Origin: Heligmosomoides polygyrus polygyrus
Lineage: Eukaryota; Nematoda; Chromadorea; Rhabditida; Heligmosomidae
NCBI GenBank assembly: GCA_947396885.1
Contig: OX377201.1
Span: 10,492,332-10,556,331 of the forward strand
Direction: 5' to 3'
DNA: 64,000 nucleotides
Shown: in pieces, positions 1-9,837 of the stretch
Position numbering within the stretch: the stretch's first letter is position 1
How the letters are laid out: every line of letters begins with the position of its first letter
Translations under genes and position numbers: made by a program
Notes under the pieces: model-generated
The model's database searches: none
Seen by the model: only the letters and a program-made list of their open reading frames with translations
What the model was told of the DNA's origin: nothing

Positions 1-188
1 AAATTTTCAGTTAAAATTTGTGGTATCCTGCACTGATAAGACAACCTACTTAGAATTCTTTTATAAAAGTTTTCGATAGTGAGGAATACTGTGGTAATAT
101 TACTGAGCCTCGACAGTGGGTTCTTCGGGTACTAATGGACAAATCGAGGAGGGATCGGGGTTAACCTGTAGTTTTGCACCGAGGTGTA

Positions 189-393
189 TCCTTCTATATA
201 TAGAGCAGTGTGTGTGTGTGTGTGCGTGCGTGTTTCCATCCGTCACAACTGGAGTAGGGGTTGCCTGGCGGTTCAGTAGACGTGCTGAACACGTCGGAAA
301 CCGTGCATGACAAGCCGTTGACGTGCCGAACACGTCGACAACCGTGCCTGGGCATTTAGATGATCATCGACGGGAGGAGTTCACTGCACTGCA
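189..393 (+). mobile_element. Helitron-like 5' end with decayed minisatellite (left part)
   Basis: The stretch begins A|TCCTTCTATATATAGAG, which matches the 5' starts at 56125 and 58760 and the general Helitron pattern (TC start after an A, then TATA-rich). A (GT)n run at 209-232 follows. Then come two decayed copies of a minisatellite containing GACGTGCCGAACACGTCG (about 275-350), like the array at 56.3-57.6 kb. The element is interrupted at 394 by the RTE insertion and appears to resume at 3851 as 108-bp satellite units. No Rep/helicase gene is visible, so it would be non-autonomous. Helitron identity is inferred from the ends only. Confidence 0.45.
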
Positions 394-406
394 GGGGACA
401 ATCGAT
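394..406. repeat. Target-site duplication, left copy (RTE copy 1)
   Basis: The 13-mer GGGGACAATCGAT is repeated perfectly at 3845-3857. The two copies bracket the RTE exactly and define its ends. In the unoccupied site one copy would lead directly into the 108-bp satellite sequence. Confidence 0.85.
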
Positions 407-423
407 CACCTGTATCACCTGTA

Positions 424-2010
424 TCACCTGTCGTCCCGTTGATCATCGACTTGCTCGAGCGGGCGCCAGCAGCGTCTCCATTCGTCCCTGTCGCGTGCCA
501 GAGTGGTCCAATGGATCCTCCTCGCTCGAGGGACACGAAGAGCGTCATATCGGTCGTTCAGGGCTTTCACGAAGAAGTCCGACCAACGCGTTGGTGGGCG
601 TCCTGGTGTTCTTTTGACATCCCGCGGAATCCAATCTGTGACGACTCTCGTCCAGCGGGTGTTTGCGAATCGCATTACGTGGCCGGCCCACCTAATTTTC
701 GACGACTTGGCCCATGCGACAGCGTCTCTGATCTTCGAACGTCGGCGAAGCTCGGAACTCCGGAGGCCTTCTCTCACTTGCGTGAGTCGTGTCACTCCGA
801 GCATCGTCCTCTCGATTCCACGCTGCGCGACGCTGATCGCGTGTTCATCCTGCTTTCGTATAACCCAGGTCTCTGAGGCGTATGTTAGGGCAGGAAGAAC
901 AGTGGAGTCGAATAGGTGGGCACGGAGTCGGACGTTCTTCGTTTTCTTCACGACTTCTTCGACGCTCTTGAAAGCTCCCCAAGCCGCTCGCTTCCTCCTG
1001 CTCAGCTCTGGTGGTAGGTCGTTGGCCATGTTGACTTCGCGACCCAGATACACATAGCTGGAGCATTCGGAGATGTTCGTTCCGTTGAGCGAGAATGGGG
1101 CATCAGAAACCCATCCGTTCTTCATGAACATCGTCTTCGTAAGATTCAGCTGCAGTCCAACGCTTCCACATACACGATCGAAGTCGGCCAGCATTCGTTC
1201 CGCTTGACTGATGCTCGGTGTTATGAGCACGATGTCGTCAGCGAAGCGAAGATGATGTAGTTGCCGGCCGTCGACCTTCACTCCCATGTCCTCCCATTCT
1301 AGTTTGCGCATGACGTTTTCGAGGGTGGCGCTGAAGAGCTTCGGGGATATGGTATCCCCTTGTCGGACCCCTCTCTTCACGTCAATGACGACGTCGTTGT
1401 AGAATGGTGAGATCTTGGTCGTGAATCCACTGTACAGCTCTCGAAGGACTCTGATGTACTGAGTAGGAACGCCCTGGGTGAGCAGGGCTTCCATGACCGC
1501 TTCAGTCTCGACGGAGTCGAATGCCTTCTTCAGGTCGATGAACGTAAGGCACAGCGGCAGCTTGTACTCTCGCGACACTTCGATGAGCTTCGTAATGGTG
1601 TGTATGTGGTCGATCGTGCTTAATCCTCTCCGAAATCCTGCTTGTTCGCGTGGCTGTCCTTCGTCCAGAGTTCTGCTGATCCTATTCAGGATGACTCGAG
1701 TGAACAGCTTGTAGACTACGAACAGCAGGCAGATCAGGCGATAGTTGCCAATGTCGTGCACGTCCCTTCCCTTCTTGTACAGCAAGACGGTCTTGCTGGT
1801 CTTCCACTGAGATGGAACCTTGCATTCGGACAGGTAGCGTGTGAAGAGCCGCGCCAAGGTGTTGATGAGCGCTGGCGGGAGGTTCTTCAGGTGTTCAGCT
1901 CTGATCCTGTCAGGACCGGGTGCTGTACGTTTCTTCACCGACGAGATGACGTGTCGGATCTCGGAGGGGAGAACAGAGGGGCGACGTATCCATCCTGCGG
2001 AAGATGGCAT
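424..2010 (-). CDS. RTE reverse transcriptase ORF, 528 aa
   Basis: This is a non-LTR reverse transcriptase. Visible motifs: [11 protein letters not shown] (block 0/1, residue ~28), FIDLKKAFDSVE (motif A, ~160), VRQGDTISPKLF (motif B, ~220), LRFADDIVL (motif C, catalytic FADD, ~258) and LNLTKTMF (motif D/E). The C-terminal part has [22 protein letters not shown] and a GRPPTRWSD end typical of RTE proteins. The enzyme would copy its RNA onto nicked target DNA. The TGA stop lies in the ACAGGTGAT tail, so there is essentially no 3' UTR. The shown start is only the first Met of the open frame; the protein probably continues from the EN frame. All catalytic motifs look intact. Confidence 0.88.
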   Translation of the reverse strand: MPSSAGWIRRPSVLPSEIRHVISSVKKRTAPGPDRIRAEHLKNLPPALINTLARLFTRYLSECKVPSQWKTSKTVLLYKKGRDVHDIGNYRLICLLFVVYKLFTRVILNRISRTLDEGQPREQAGFRRGLSTIDHIHTITKLIEVSREYKLPLCLTFIDLKKAFDSVETEAVMEALLTQGVPTQYIRVLRELYSGFTTKISPFYNDVVIDVKRGVRQGDTISPKLFSATLENVMRKLEWEDMGVKVDGRQLHHLRFADDIVLITPSISQAERMLADFDRVCGSVGLQLNLTKTMFMKNGWVSDAPFSLNGTNISECSSYVYLGREVNMANDLPPELSRRKRAAWGAFKSVEEVVKKTKNVRLRAHLFDSTVLPALTYASETWVIRKQDEHAISVAQRGIERTMLGVTRLTQVREGLRSSELRRRSKIRDAVAWAKSSKIRWAGHVMRFANTRWTRVVTDWIPRDVKRTPGRPPTRWSDFFVKALNDRYDALRVPRARRIHWTTLARDRDEWRRCWRPLEQVDDQRDDR

Positions 2011-3419
2011 GGGGGCAGGTGGACGTGGCTATCGAAGAGATCGGAGTAGAAGTCGTGGATGACTTTCTCCATGGTCCTTCTGGAAGAGGTGATGGTTCCG
2101 TCAGGACGTCGGAGAGCGGTCATCTTGGTCTTGAAGTTGGTGAAGTTCCGGCGGGCATTGCGGATGCTCAGCCCTGCCTCTGCTGCTTCAGCCAACACTT
2201 CCGCCCTTCTCTCCTTGAGATCTTCCTTTATCGCCGCTCTGCATAGCTTTGCAAGCTCGGACGTCAGTTGGTAGTTGCCTGACGCTCGTGCTGCTCCACG
2301 CTGGCGTATCAGCTCGAGAGTTTCCGGAGACAGGCGTCTCTTGGTGGTCTTCAAGCTCTCGGCTCCCTTAGCACTATCGTGGAGATGGTGCACGAAACGA
2401 TCGTATTCCTCGTCGACGTTGTCCATGACGGCATCTTCCCAAAGGCCGACAAGAGAGGTGTAGAGGTCCCAGTTGATGGTCGTTTTGGGACTCCTCTTCT
2501 TGAACTTCGCGGCCTTCTCTCCTTGACGCGAAAAGCGAAACCTCGCGCGACGGAGGCGGTGGTCCGATCCCGTGTAGAACTTGGGGACAACGGAGACATC
2601 GGTCAGGCAATACTTGCGATCGAAGATGATGTGGTCGATCTCGTTGTGGAACTGGCCACCGGGGGATTCCCAGGTCCATCGTAGGGAGGGAGGCTTCTGG
2701 AACTGCGAGTTTCCATGGATGGTCTTGGTCGACATGATAAACTCAGACAGCCTTTCACCTTGCTCGTTCCACTCCAAACCGTGGGTTCCGATGTGAAGTT
2801 TTTCCGGCGACCTTCGTGGCCCGATCTTGGCGTTGAAGTCGCCGACGATCACCTTGTAGAAGGTGTGATCTTCCTTATAGAACTTCTCCAGCTCCACGTA
2901 GAAGGCCTCGACGTCTTCGTCGTCGTAGTCGGATGTTGGGGCATACGCGACGAACACAGTCAAGGCTGGCACGGAGCCACATCGCTTCAGTCGCAGACGT
3001 CCGATTCGGCTTGTCAGAGACTCGTACGAATCGATGTTCATGGCCAAGTGCGTGTTGACGAGGACACCAACGCCGCCTACTCCCCTGCTGTCGCATGTTC
3101 CGAGGAACAGTTCTTCTCCGGAGTCGTAGGCGGCGTGTAGGGGGTGGTGTCTTCTCGTCTCGGTCAGTCCGATGACGTCGTACTTGATCTTCCTGGCTTG
3201 CATCATCAGGTCCTCGACGGATGCTTCCGATGCAAGCGTGCGGGCGTTGTAAGTACAGATCGTCATCCTAGTCCTTCTCAATTTGCGCAGCCTGGTTAGG
3301 CCCTGAGATTTTAGCAGCCTCTCCGTACTCGTCCTTCCCATCGCTGCAGAAATGGGGGCTCTTTCGGGGTCAGGGGAATGAGGCCCTTTAGTGCTGCTGT
3401 TTTTGACTTGAATACACAC
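1935..3419 (-). CDS. RTE apurinic-like endonuclease (AP-EN) ORF, 494 aa
   Basis: The protein has the exonuclease-endonuclease-phosphatase fold signatures in order: CTYNARTL (about residue 53), GLTETRR (about 83), [10 protein letters not shown] (about 190) and GSDHRL near residue 290. These supply the metal-binding Asn/Glu, the catalytic Asp-Asn and the Ser-Asp-His triad. In LINEs this domain nicks the target DNA and frees the 3'-OH that primes reverse transcription. After the domain the frame runs through a basic linker and stops at 1935, overlapping the RT frame (start 2010) by 76 bp in a different frame. Related RTE elements encode EN and RT as one polyprotein, so the split is either a one-base lesion near the C-run at about 1975-1981 or a frameshift site. 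The start is uncertain: an internal Met before TICTYN (near 3265) is also possible. Confidence 0.85.
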   Translation of the reverse strand: MCIQVKNSSTKGPHSPDPERAPISAAMGRTSTERLLKSQGLTRLRKLRRTRMTICTYNARTLASEASVEDLMMQARKIKYDVIGLTETRRHHPLHAAYDSGEELFLGTCDSRGVGGVGVLVNTHLAMNIDSYESLTSRIGRLRLKRCGSVPALTVFVAYAPTSDYDDEDVEAFYVELEKFYKEDHTFYKVIVGDFNAKIGPRRSPEKLHIGTHGLEWNEQGERLSEFIMSTKTIHGNSQFQKPPSLRWTWESPGGQFHNEIDHIIFDRKYCLTDVSVVPKFYTGSDHRLRRARFRFSRQGEKAAKFKKRSPKTTINWDLYTSLVGLWEDAVMDNVDEEYDRFVHHLHDSAKGAESLKTTKRRLSPETLELIRQRGAARASGNYQLTSELAKLCRAAIKEDLKERRAEVLAEAAEAGLSIRNARRNFTNFKTKMTALRRPDGTITSSRRTMEKVIHDFYSDLFDSHVHLPPCHLPQDGYVAPLFSPPRSDTSSRR

Positions 3420-3844
3420 GGGTAGCTAGTCGGGCTCTGTCGTGCGGGCGGGGTACTCCGGGCAGCCAGCCAGACTGCCCGAAGGGACGGGGCGAGACTT
3501 TTGAGGCGGCCTCGAATCGCCTTACGATGTACTCCCAGTCTACCGAGTGCAAGCTTTTGGCCGAGCCGACACAGTTACAATCCGCACAGTCACGGACACA
3601 TCCGCGCACACTGTGCACGAACATGCCGCTCCCACGCACAAGGAACGCGTCGACCCGACACAGCAGGAGCAAGGAGTCCATCCGTTGCATCCCACCTGCG
3701 TCTCTGGGCAGTACACGGTCGCATTTGGTTCGCGTTTAATTCCCCTATCCACCACCCGGGGACGCGCCACGTGGCCCTGCGACAAGCGGCCCGAGATCCC
3801 TCTTAACAAGAGAGCCCGAAGGCTCTCTATTGAGGGAGATCCGT
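3420..3844 (-). promoter_or_regulatory. RTE 5' leader, GC-rich
   Basis: About 425 bp between the target duplication and the EN ORF. It is GC-richer than the surrounding DNA and would be expected to hold the internal promoter of a full-length LINE. No specific promoter motif can be named. It is absent from the other family-A copies here, which are all 5'-truncated. Confidence 0.4.
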
Positions 3845-3857
3845 GGGGACAATCGAT
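3845..3857. repeat. Target-site duplication, right copy (RTE copy 1)
   Basis: Perfect partner of 394-406. It overlaps the first bases of a 108-bp satellite unit, so the RTE landed inside satellite DNA. Confidence 0.85.
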
Positions 3858-4225
3858 ATCGATCGATATTATCGATTTTTTGTGGAATTCGTTGAAGCGG
3901 TACGAAACTTCAGTCCTGGGGATAATCGAGGTCGCTGAACACGAATCTGAAGTCGGCCAATCGATATCCATCGATGTTATCGATTTTTGTGGATATTGTT
4001 CAAGCGGCACGAAACTTCAAGCCTGGGGGTAATCGAGGTCGCTGAACACGAATCTGTAATCGGCCGATCGATATCGATCGATATTATCGATTTTTTGTGG
4101 ATTTCCTTGAAGCGGTCCGAAACATCAGCCATGGGGGTAATTGGGGTCGCTGAACACGAAACCGTAGTTCGTTTTATGTCGATTGTCATCAATCGATATT
4201 GGGCAAATTAGCGTTTTTGTGGATG
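3851..4225 (+). repeat. Three diverged 108-bp satellite units
   Basis: Spacing of the landmark CGAAAC is 107 and 108 bp (3903, 4010, 4118). Each unit holds AATCGATATCGATCGATATT, a constant TAATCGAGGTCGCTGAACAC and a CAAGCGG/GAAGCGG box. These are older versions of the near-identical array at 57621-58731. Confidence 0.85.
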
Positions 4226-4230
4226 TCGTC

Positions 4231-4989
4231 CATTTTTTCCCTTTTTTCTAACTTGCCCTAATCGACGTAGTTAAGATGTTCTCCCTGAGGAAACCGTGAC
4301 ATAGGTGGCAGCTACAATTGATGATGAGAAGTTATTGCCAAGGCGAAGCCGCCGTCAAGAGCTGGTTAAGTTATAATGAAGTTTATTCGATTGTTCGCTT
4401 TATTCGAATTTTCGATTATTCGGAAATTCGAATAACCAAGAAACGGAGTTTTTCGATTAATCATTCACTCGAATTTTCGAAAAATTGGGTCATTCGATTA
4501 TTCGTTCATTCGAAAAAATTCGGAAAAGCACAAGTATAGGAGTAGGAGCCACAAAGTGGCACATAAAGGGAAGCACGCCAATTGTGAAACTGATACAACG
4601 AAATGGAGTAGAAATTTTCAGCCGTTATGAAGCCCCTTTCGGTATGAGTCAGTCACATCGTATTGTTGGCACTACAATTTAGCTTGCCAAGGGCACAGTG
4701 TTCATATGGGGTGAAGAACAACTGATTCGCTGCTCCTGGCGCCGTTAAAAAATGAAAGGTGTTCATGATGATAACGATTTCTGATGGAGGTAGTTGATTT
4801 CGAGCCCAGAAGATATATAATTTTCTCCTCCTCTAATTCGGATTATTGGATGGCAGAAGAAACAAAACAAAAACAAAATGCGTCAGGTAGTCAAATCTAT
4901 GGCTAAAAAGTAGAAAGAAAGGATAAAGAAAACAATGACTCGTCAACTGCAGGCCATCGCAGGTCATTGTATAGGCCAATGAAATAGGG
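4231..4989. other. No gene seen; ATTCGA-rich segment at 4380-4530
   Basis: The stretch 4380-4530 is built of short ATTCGA/TCGAAT motifs on both strands and is strongly self-complementary. A similar block lies at 9945-10085. Nothing recognisable is seen in the remainder. Confidence 0.4.
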
Positions 4990-5255
4990 CAAAGGATGGC
5001 GAGTCCCTTTCAGGATGTGCCTGCATTCTACTTCTATGGGATGTCGTGGAGATGATTTGAATGCGTATTTGGCCACACAATGACTTGCGGTGGCCAGCCG
5101 GTGACCAAGTTAGTTCTCAGACAAGTTTGGTACCAATTCACAGACCCCTGAGGGATGGAAGGTTTGGTTTGTCTGATCGAGAAATCCGAACCAGGAACCT
5201 GGTATCGGATGCACACGACAGCCGGCACCTCCTCCGACTGCGCTACACGCGCCCC
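4990..5255 (-). mobile_element. tRNA-derived SINE (family S1)
   Basis: Minus-strand copy of the S1 family. The family begins GGGCGCGTGTAGCGCAGTCGG (pol III A box TAGCGCAGTCGG), then a B-box-like GGTTCGGATTTCC about 50 bp later, a body with CCAGACTTGTCTGGGAAGGAT, a GTAGAAGTAGAATGCGTGGC stretch, and a 3' tail of TTTATCC units. This copy keeps the 5' head and most of the body but has a decayed tail. Confidence 0.8.
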
Positions 5256-5406
5256 GTTTGAGGAGCACATAGTAGAATTGTTCCGTGGTGGTCACACATA
5301 CAAATAAATTCGTTCCCTTTTTCTGAAGCCACTCAGCTTTACGACAACTCTTTACTAATCCTAAGAAACTAATGCATTTCTAAAACAAATGTATACAATT
5401 TCAGCT

Positions 5407-5526
5407 TTATTTACAGCAGAACGTAAAGATATTGCTTGGCTTGAACTTGGTCTGCATTTTCCAATACGTAACACAGTAGCTGCATGACAGGCTTACGTTG
5501 CAGATTGTTGATGGCGGTTCGAAACG
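5407..5526 (-). CDS. Candidate terminal exon of a host gene
   Basis: On the minus strand an acceptor ATATACTTGCAG precedes 5526. In the phase left by the upstream exon (phase 0) the frame reads 39 codons to a TAA that overlaps an AATAAA. It encodes a Cys-rich tail with STICNVSLSCSYC and ends FTFCCK. A second open frame in the same exon is helical-looking, starts FRTAINNLQRK and ends QYLYVLL, so the true frame is uncertain. No family recognised. It would be joined to 5769-5812 across a 242-bp intron. Confidence 0.4.
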   Translation of the reverse strand, partial: RFEPPSTICNVSLSCSYCVTYWKMQTKFKPSNIFTFCCK

Positions 5527-5768
5527 CTGCAAGTATATGAGAATATTATGAAAAAAAAGCAAAGACTGCAAGTCAATCAGGATATCTGGGAAACGCCATG
5601 CATTCAACTTCTATACGGTCACTACCAGTCATGCTATTGAAGTTACAAAGGCTACAGCAACGCTAAAATTAGGCAATGACCGAAGAGTTCCTGGAGACAC
5701 GGTAGTCAACGATTATGAAACAAATAAGCTCAACACTAACAAAATGGAGTTCATCCTGCTTCACGTAC

Positions 5769-5812
5769 CTTAACTGACCACACGTTTGATTCATCCGTCG
5801 TTGAGTAGCGAC
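5769..5812 (-). CDS. Candidate 44-bp internal exon of a host gene
   Basis: Minus strand: acceptor TATGTCTTGCAG, 44 bp, donor AAG|GTACGTG. If the exon at 7524-7662 precedes it (ends in phase 1), it reads RYSTTDESNVWSVK in frame and ends in phase 0. The fit of splice sites and phase on both sides supports a real exon. Function unknown. Confidence 0.45.
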
Positions 5813-5865
5813 CTGCAAGACATAGGATAAGTGAAACGGACGACGCAAATCAATCCCAATTGCGA

Positions 5866-5950
5866 TGAGCCATGAATTCTACTTTCGCAGAGTATTGTGG
5901 TGGCAAATTAAATGTGTATTTGGCCTAAAGACAAGTCTTTTATCAATTCG
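5866..5950 (-). mobile_element. Decayed SINE S1 fragment
   Basis: It resembles the 3' half of S1 in reverse (a CATGAATTCTAC stretch, then GTGTATTTGGCC, then AGACAAGTCTTT). It lies in the presumed intron of the host gene. Confidence 0.4.
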
Positions 5951-6177
5951 TCTTTTATCAAACATTAGACGCTAGAGATGGTCGGTGAAAAAGCTCGATT
6001 GACCTAGGTGGGGCCAGGTCAATCGAGCTAAACAAGAACATCAATTAGGGCTGCACATGCCACCGCCTCCGGTATTACACGCCCAGCTGGAAAAGGATTA
6101 GCTTTAAAATTATAAAAAAATAATTATAAAAATAATTTAGAAAAAATAAAATAATATAAAAAATAAATAATGAAATA

Positions 6178-7283
6178 AAGGGTGTCTTACAAAATGTATA
6201 CACTGTTTGAAAGGTGATAACTTTGCCCACAGTAGAGGCACTAAAAAGTTAAAAACTTAAATGAGAGCCTAAGGAAATTGAAATTTTCTGACATATGAGC
6301 GGTAGGGAATGCGCCATGCACTCGTTTGAAATTTTGCATTTCACACTCGATTCGTTGAGTTTCGATTGAATGGTTGTTATAATTTCGACAAAAAGAACGG
6401 CTTAATTAATTTGCTTTTTTCAAAAGATTTGAAGAAGGTTTAAAACTTAAAAACACACTATGTCTTGCGAAAACTGCAGGTACTACTTGAGAGGTTCTAA
6501 CATTGCTGCAGGTGAAGCTTTTGAAGATGTTTGAGACTCGTATAAACGTACAGGGTAACGAGATTTAGCAGCGTGCAAATAGTCAAGATTGCGCCATGCA
6601 CTCGTCTGAAATTTAGCATTTCACGCTCGATTGATTGTGTATGAGCTGAACGTTTGCTATTACACAATCTTGTAGCTACTTTGCCAGGTTATCCTGTTGT
6701 GCATTTTTTAACGCTTAGAACTTGACAATTATGCGAAAGCTACGTGACCTGCGAGTTTATTGATTGCACAATTCAAATGTGAACAGGAGCCCCATTTTCC
6801 ACAGCGGATTTTGTGGAGTGATGAAGCAAAATTCAAGCTGAATATAGAGCATAATCGGCATAATTACAGCTACTGAGGGACGGAAAGGTTAAAAGAAGCA
6901 GAGCTCAGGTTAATCAGGCCAAGTAATAACGAGATTGTGACAAGCATTCAACCCATGCACTATCAAACGAGTCTAAAGTGCAAGGTTTCAGGTGAGAGTA
7001 TGGCGCAATCTTGATTCTTAATACTTGACAGAAATCTCGTTAAATTGTGCTTTCAAATTAATCTTAAACATCTTCAAAAGCTTCGCTAGCAGCAACGTTA
7101 GACACAATCAATCAAGTGCAAAATTCAACGTTTCATCAGACGAGTTCATAATCCATACCGCTCATATGACAGAAAATTTCCACTTTCTTAAGCTTTCATA
7201 TAAGCTTTTAACGTCTTCAGTACCTTTTGTCTGAGCAGAGTTATCCCCCCTAAAAAGTGCGTACATTTTTTAGACATCCTGTA
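6178..7283. mobile_element. Long-TIR DNA transposon, copy 1
   Basis: It starts GGGTGTCTTACAAAATGTAT and ends with an inverted counterpart, TAGACATCCTGTA. Inside, the first ~200 bp (CATATGAGCGGTAGGG and TTTGAAATTTTGCATTTC stretches) reappear inverted before the right end, giving long terminal inverted repeats. The CAGGGTGTCT-type end is common among Tc1/mariner-like elements. No transposase frame is seen, so it is non-autonomous. A second copy is at 35642-36849. Confidence 0.65.
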
Positions 7284-7329
7284 TGTATAAAAGATAAAAA
7301 AATGTTTATTGTTTTCAACGTGTTTTTTC

Positions 7330-7420
7330 CAACCAGGAACCTTGTATTAGGTGCATAGGGTAGCACCCTGCCCGGAAAGCAAACTGAGCCGGTTAGAATC
7401 CCGCCTGGTCCAAGTATTTT
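7330..7420 (+). mobile_element. tRNA-like element fragment (family S2)
   Basis: It contains CTGCCCGGAAAGCAAA, GGTTAGAATCCCGCCTGG and a TTTTGACTGCAA end. These match, in order, the right arm of the foldback element at 48337-48448, with mutations in the B box. Confidence 0.5.
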
Positions 7421-7523
7421 GACTGCAATTAAACGTAACTCTAACAGCTTTTCTCTTCCGTATCACCCACAGAAGGGTTAATTAAAAATGAAAGAAAAAT
7501 CACTAAAGTGCTGAAGAGCTTAC

Positions 7524-7662
7524 CGCTGACGACGTTGTGCGTTTTAAACACAATACTATTTCCCAGTGGCTTCTCAACTTTCAGCGAATATGGAAACTCG
7601 ACAATGGAAAAGTTTCTCGGTCCGTATGGATAGCCCCCGCCGATTCGCTTCACTTTCCTTAC
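7524..7662 (-). CDS. Candidate internal exon of a host gene
   Basis: Minus strand: acceptor TTTTTATTTTCAG, 139 bp, donor GCG|GTAAGC. Only one of three frames is open. It reads VRKVKRIGGGYPYGPRNF, then FPYSLKVEKPLGNSIVF, and ends in phase 1, which matches the next candidate exon (5769-5812). The sequence looks like ordinary coding DNA and not a known mobile-element protein. No family recognised. The 1.7-kb intron downstream contains the long-TIR transposon. Confidence 0.5.
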
Positions 7663-9060
7663 CTGAAAATAAAAATTCGATACCCCTTGCGTTCTGGTGC
7701 TGCCGTAGGGGTAGAAGGCATTTATAGGAAATGTGCACAGCTGATGTCGCCTTTCGCTTTTCATTTTTTCTTCTTTTTCAAACTCATTTTGATTTGGAAG
7801 AGTTTGATTTGGTTTCAAAGGTCCTAGACTAGCTTAGAAGAGTCCAGTTTCCAAAAAGTATCCAATTCAAGGAGAAATGGTATATTTATGCATAATTTGG
7901 TTACTTTACATTCAAAGTTAAATTAGAACTCTAAAGGACATTGAAACTTACAGTATGGCGATAAAGATCTAGCCTTCGTCTTACCAAAAATAACTCCACA
8001 GTATTCGCTACAGTATTCGCTATCATTATGCTATGTTGACGCCATTATGTTTTAACAGTTTTTTGTCTAAATCTTCTCCAGAATCTTAGAAGGACGTCAA
8101 CAGCGCTAAGATGCACCCTCCCTTACCACAAGAAGGCGCGAGGGAGCTTATCTCCTTTAAAGGGGGTCAAAATGGAGAAATGAACGATGAAGAAATTTCA
8201 ACAGCTTGGGTGATAGGACAGAGTTGTCGTTTATACAATGTAAAAGGTCTACACGTGATTTATGCAGTCCTCCTTTAGCCATGAAAAACAAACTAAAGCA
8301 GTCCGTCTAGGTGTCTTGGGTACCCAAAGAATTTGCTCCTGAAATATCAAAAATAGCTATTTTTGCATGACCAAAGCAGATTTACATGATATCATCGTAA
8401 GAGCTATGTATAGGACAACACTACAATTGACAAATGTACTCTATCAGATTACCTTGAAAAGTGCATGCCTCATCCAAAAATGAAAGGGCTTTTACGTTGA
8501 TTGACCTTTCAGAAGGTATTTGCAGTTCCAAATCGCGTAAACGTTTTATTGTAGGCTTTGTACAAGGCAGCTAAACAGTGAAATACTTCTTTACATCCAT
8601 TTTCTCGTCATTGTGTACCGACTTTCAGCACTTCTGATTAGACAAAACGACTGAGTGGGACGGAATTTAATGCGCCACCTACCGTACTATGCGCGTCTAG
8701 TTTATTCATGTATACGTGGAAGTCCACGCAAAAAACAACACAATACAAAAAACTAATCGGAACGCTGAGAACATCAAGGACAGAGCATAAAGTTAATGAA
8801 ACAATGTGATCAAAGAAACCACAGTACTAACGAACTTTTTACAGACACCTGTCAATAGTCGTTTTATATTGCCTCAGAAAGTTTAAAAGCACAAATTTAT
8901 AAAATCAGTAACTGTACATAACTTGTATGTTATTTTGTAGCGTTTGTTTCGCACCAGAAAACTTGGTATACTGTTTTCAAAAATCATGAAAACTGCATCG
9001 TTTTAGGAGCTAGACGAAATCATGGAGAAGTGAACTTCTAGGTAATCATGCTTCATGAGT
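7663..9060. other. No gene seen; presumed intron or intergenic
   Basis: AT-rich single-copy-looking DNA. A short segment at about 7800-7880 (TTTGGTTTCAAAGG, TAGCTTAGAAGAG) matches the terminal repeats of the element at 15770-16790, so it is probably a fragment of that family. Confidence 0.3.
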
Positions 9061-9074
9061 TCTAGCTTGGCCAC

Positions 9075-9837
9075 AGTGTGAGTGAGACGACTCAAAACAT
9101 CAAGGTGGAAAGAGGACTCCGCTAACGAATGCACCGTACGCGGATAGCATCAGAAGTTCCGTTTTCGAGACGTGGACTTCGAAGGCAAGGACGTCCAGGA
9201 CGACAACCCAAGTGCGATGGCAGTCGTTTGAAAGAGAGAGTGGAAGCCAATTCACGAGGAACTGTGCGTGAGATGGGGAGAGAACTTCAGGTCAGTCGCA
9301 CAACCATTTCGAGGCACCTAGAGGCGATAGGAAAGGTGAAAAAGCTGGATAAGTGGATGCCCCACGAACTCACTGAGGAGCAGCAGAGGTGTCGCCTGGA
9401 GATCTGTTCTTCCTTTACTATAAGGAACGAAAACGATCCGTTTCTTGACCGGATAATTACCTGTGATAAAAAGTGAATAGTTTATGACAATCGAAGAAGA
9501 TCAGCGCAATAGCTCGATGAGGAAGAACCGCCGAAACACTTTCCCAAGCCCAGTCTCCATCTGAGGAAGGTCATTCTCAATGTCTGATAGGCTGCAACTG
9601 GTATTACCCACTACGACTTTTTGAAGCCTTGTGATACCATCAAGCCAGAGAGGTTCTGTCGTCAATTAGACGTGGTTCACAAAACTTGCATGAAATGCGT
9701 CCTGCACCGGTGAATCGAAGAGGAGCGGTCCTTCTTCATAGCAATGCCCGTCCGCATGTCTCGCATCTGGCCATTCAAAAATTAAATCAGTTGAGGAATG
9801 AAGTTTTCCCGCTTTTTCACTGGACCTACCTAGTATA
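9075..9837 (+). pseudogene. Mariner-family transposase relic
   Basis: The open part at 9129-9476 has a helix-turn-helix (TVREMGRELQVSRTTISRHL), the linker IGKVKKLDKWMPHELTEEQ, then RNENDPFLDRIITCDKK, the segment before the first catalytic Asp in mariner proteins. The next codon is a stop where the family has Trp. Later segments continue in shifted frames: HFPKPSLHL, a HYDFLKP stretch and NARPHVSHLAIQKLNQL (9740-9790), which leads to the second catalytic Asp. The gene is broken by stops and frameshifts, and its 3' end is lost where a palindromic MITE begins at 9838. The enzyme family cuts and pastes DNA at TA sites. This copy cannot be active. Confidence 0.85.

Larger units (their letters stand above)
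407..3844 (-). mobile_element. Near-intact RTE-type LINE (family A, copy 1)
   Basis: This is a 3.44-kb non-LTR retrotransposon on the minus strand between perfect 13-bp target duplications. Reading 5' to 3' it has a roughly 425-bp leader (3844-3420), an endonuclease frame (3419-1935), a reverse-transcriptase frame (2010-424), and a 3' tail of 9-bp units (ACAGGTGAT) that starts within the last codons. The EN-then-RT order without an upstream gag-like ORF, and a tail of short tandem repeats rather than poly(A), fit the RTE clade. Three partial copies with the same 3' end lie at 30799, 40573 and 62719. A frame offset between EN and RT is the main visible defect. The full length and exact target duplication suggest recent insertion. 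Confidence 0.88.

Noticed and set aside
503..1057. 184-codon plus-strand frame (and its twin at 30885-31439)
   Set aside because: Antisense shadow of the RTE reverse transcriptase; it appears wherever the RTE is conserved.
7441..7818. A 125-codon single-exon gene
   Set aside because: An acceptor and a donor inside it (7662 and 7524) better explain the coding-like middle; the outer parts look like intron.
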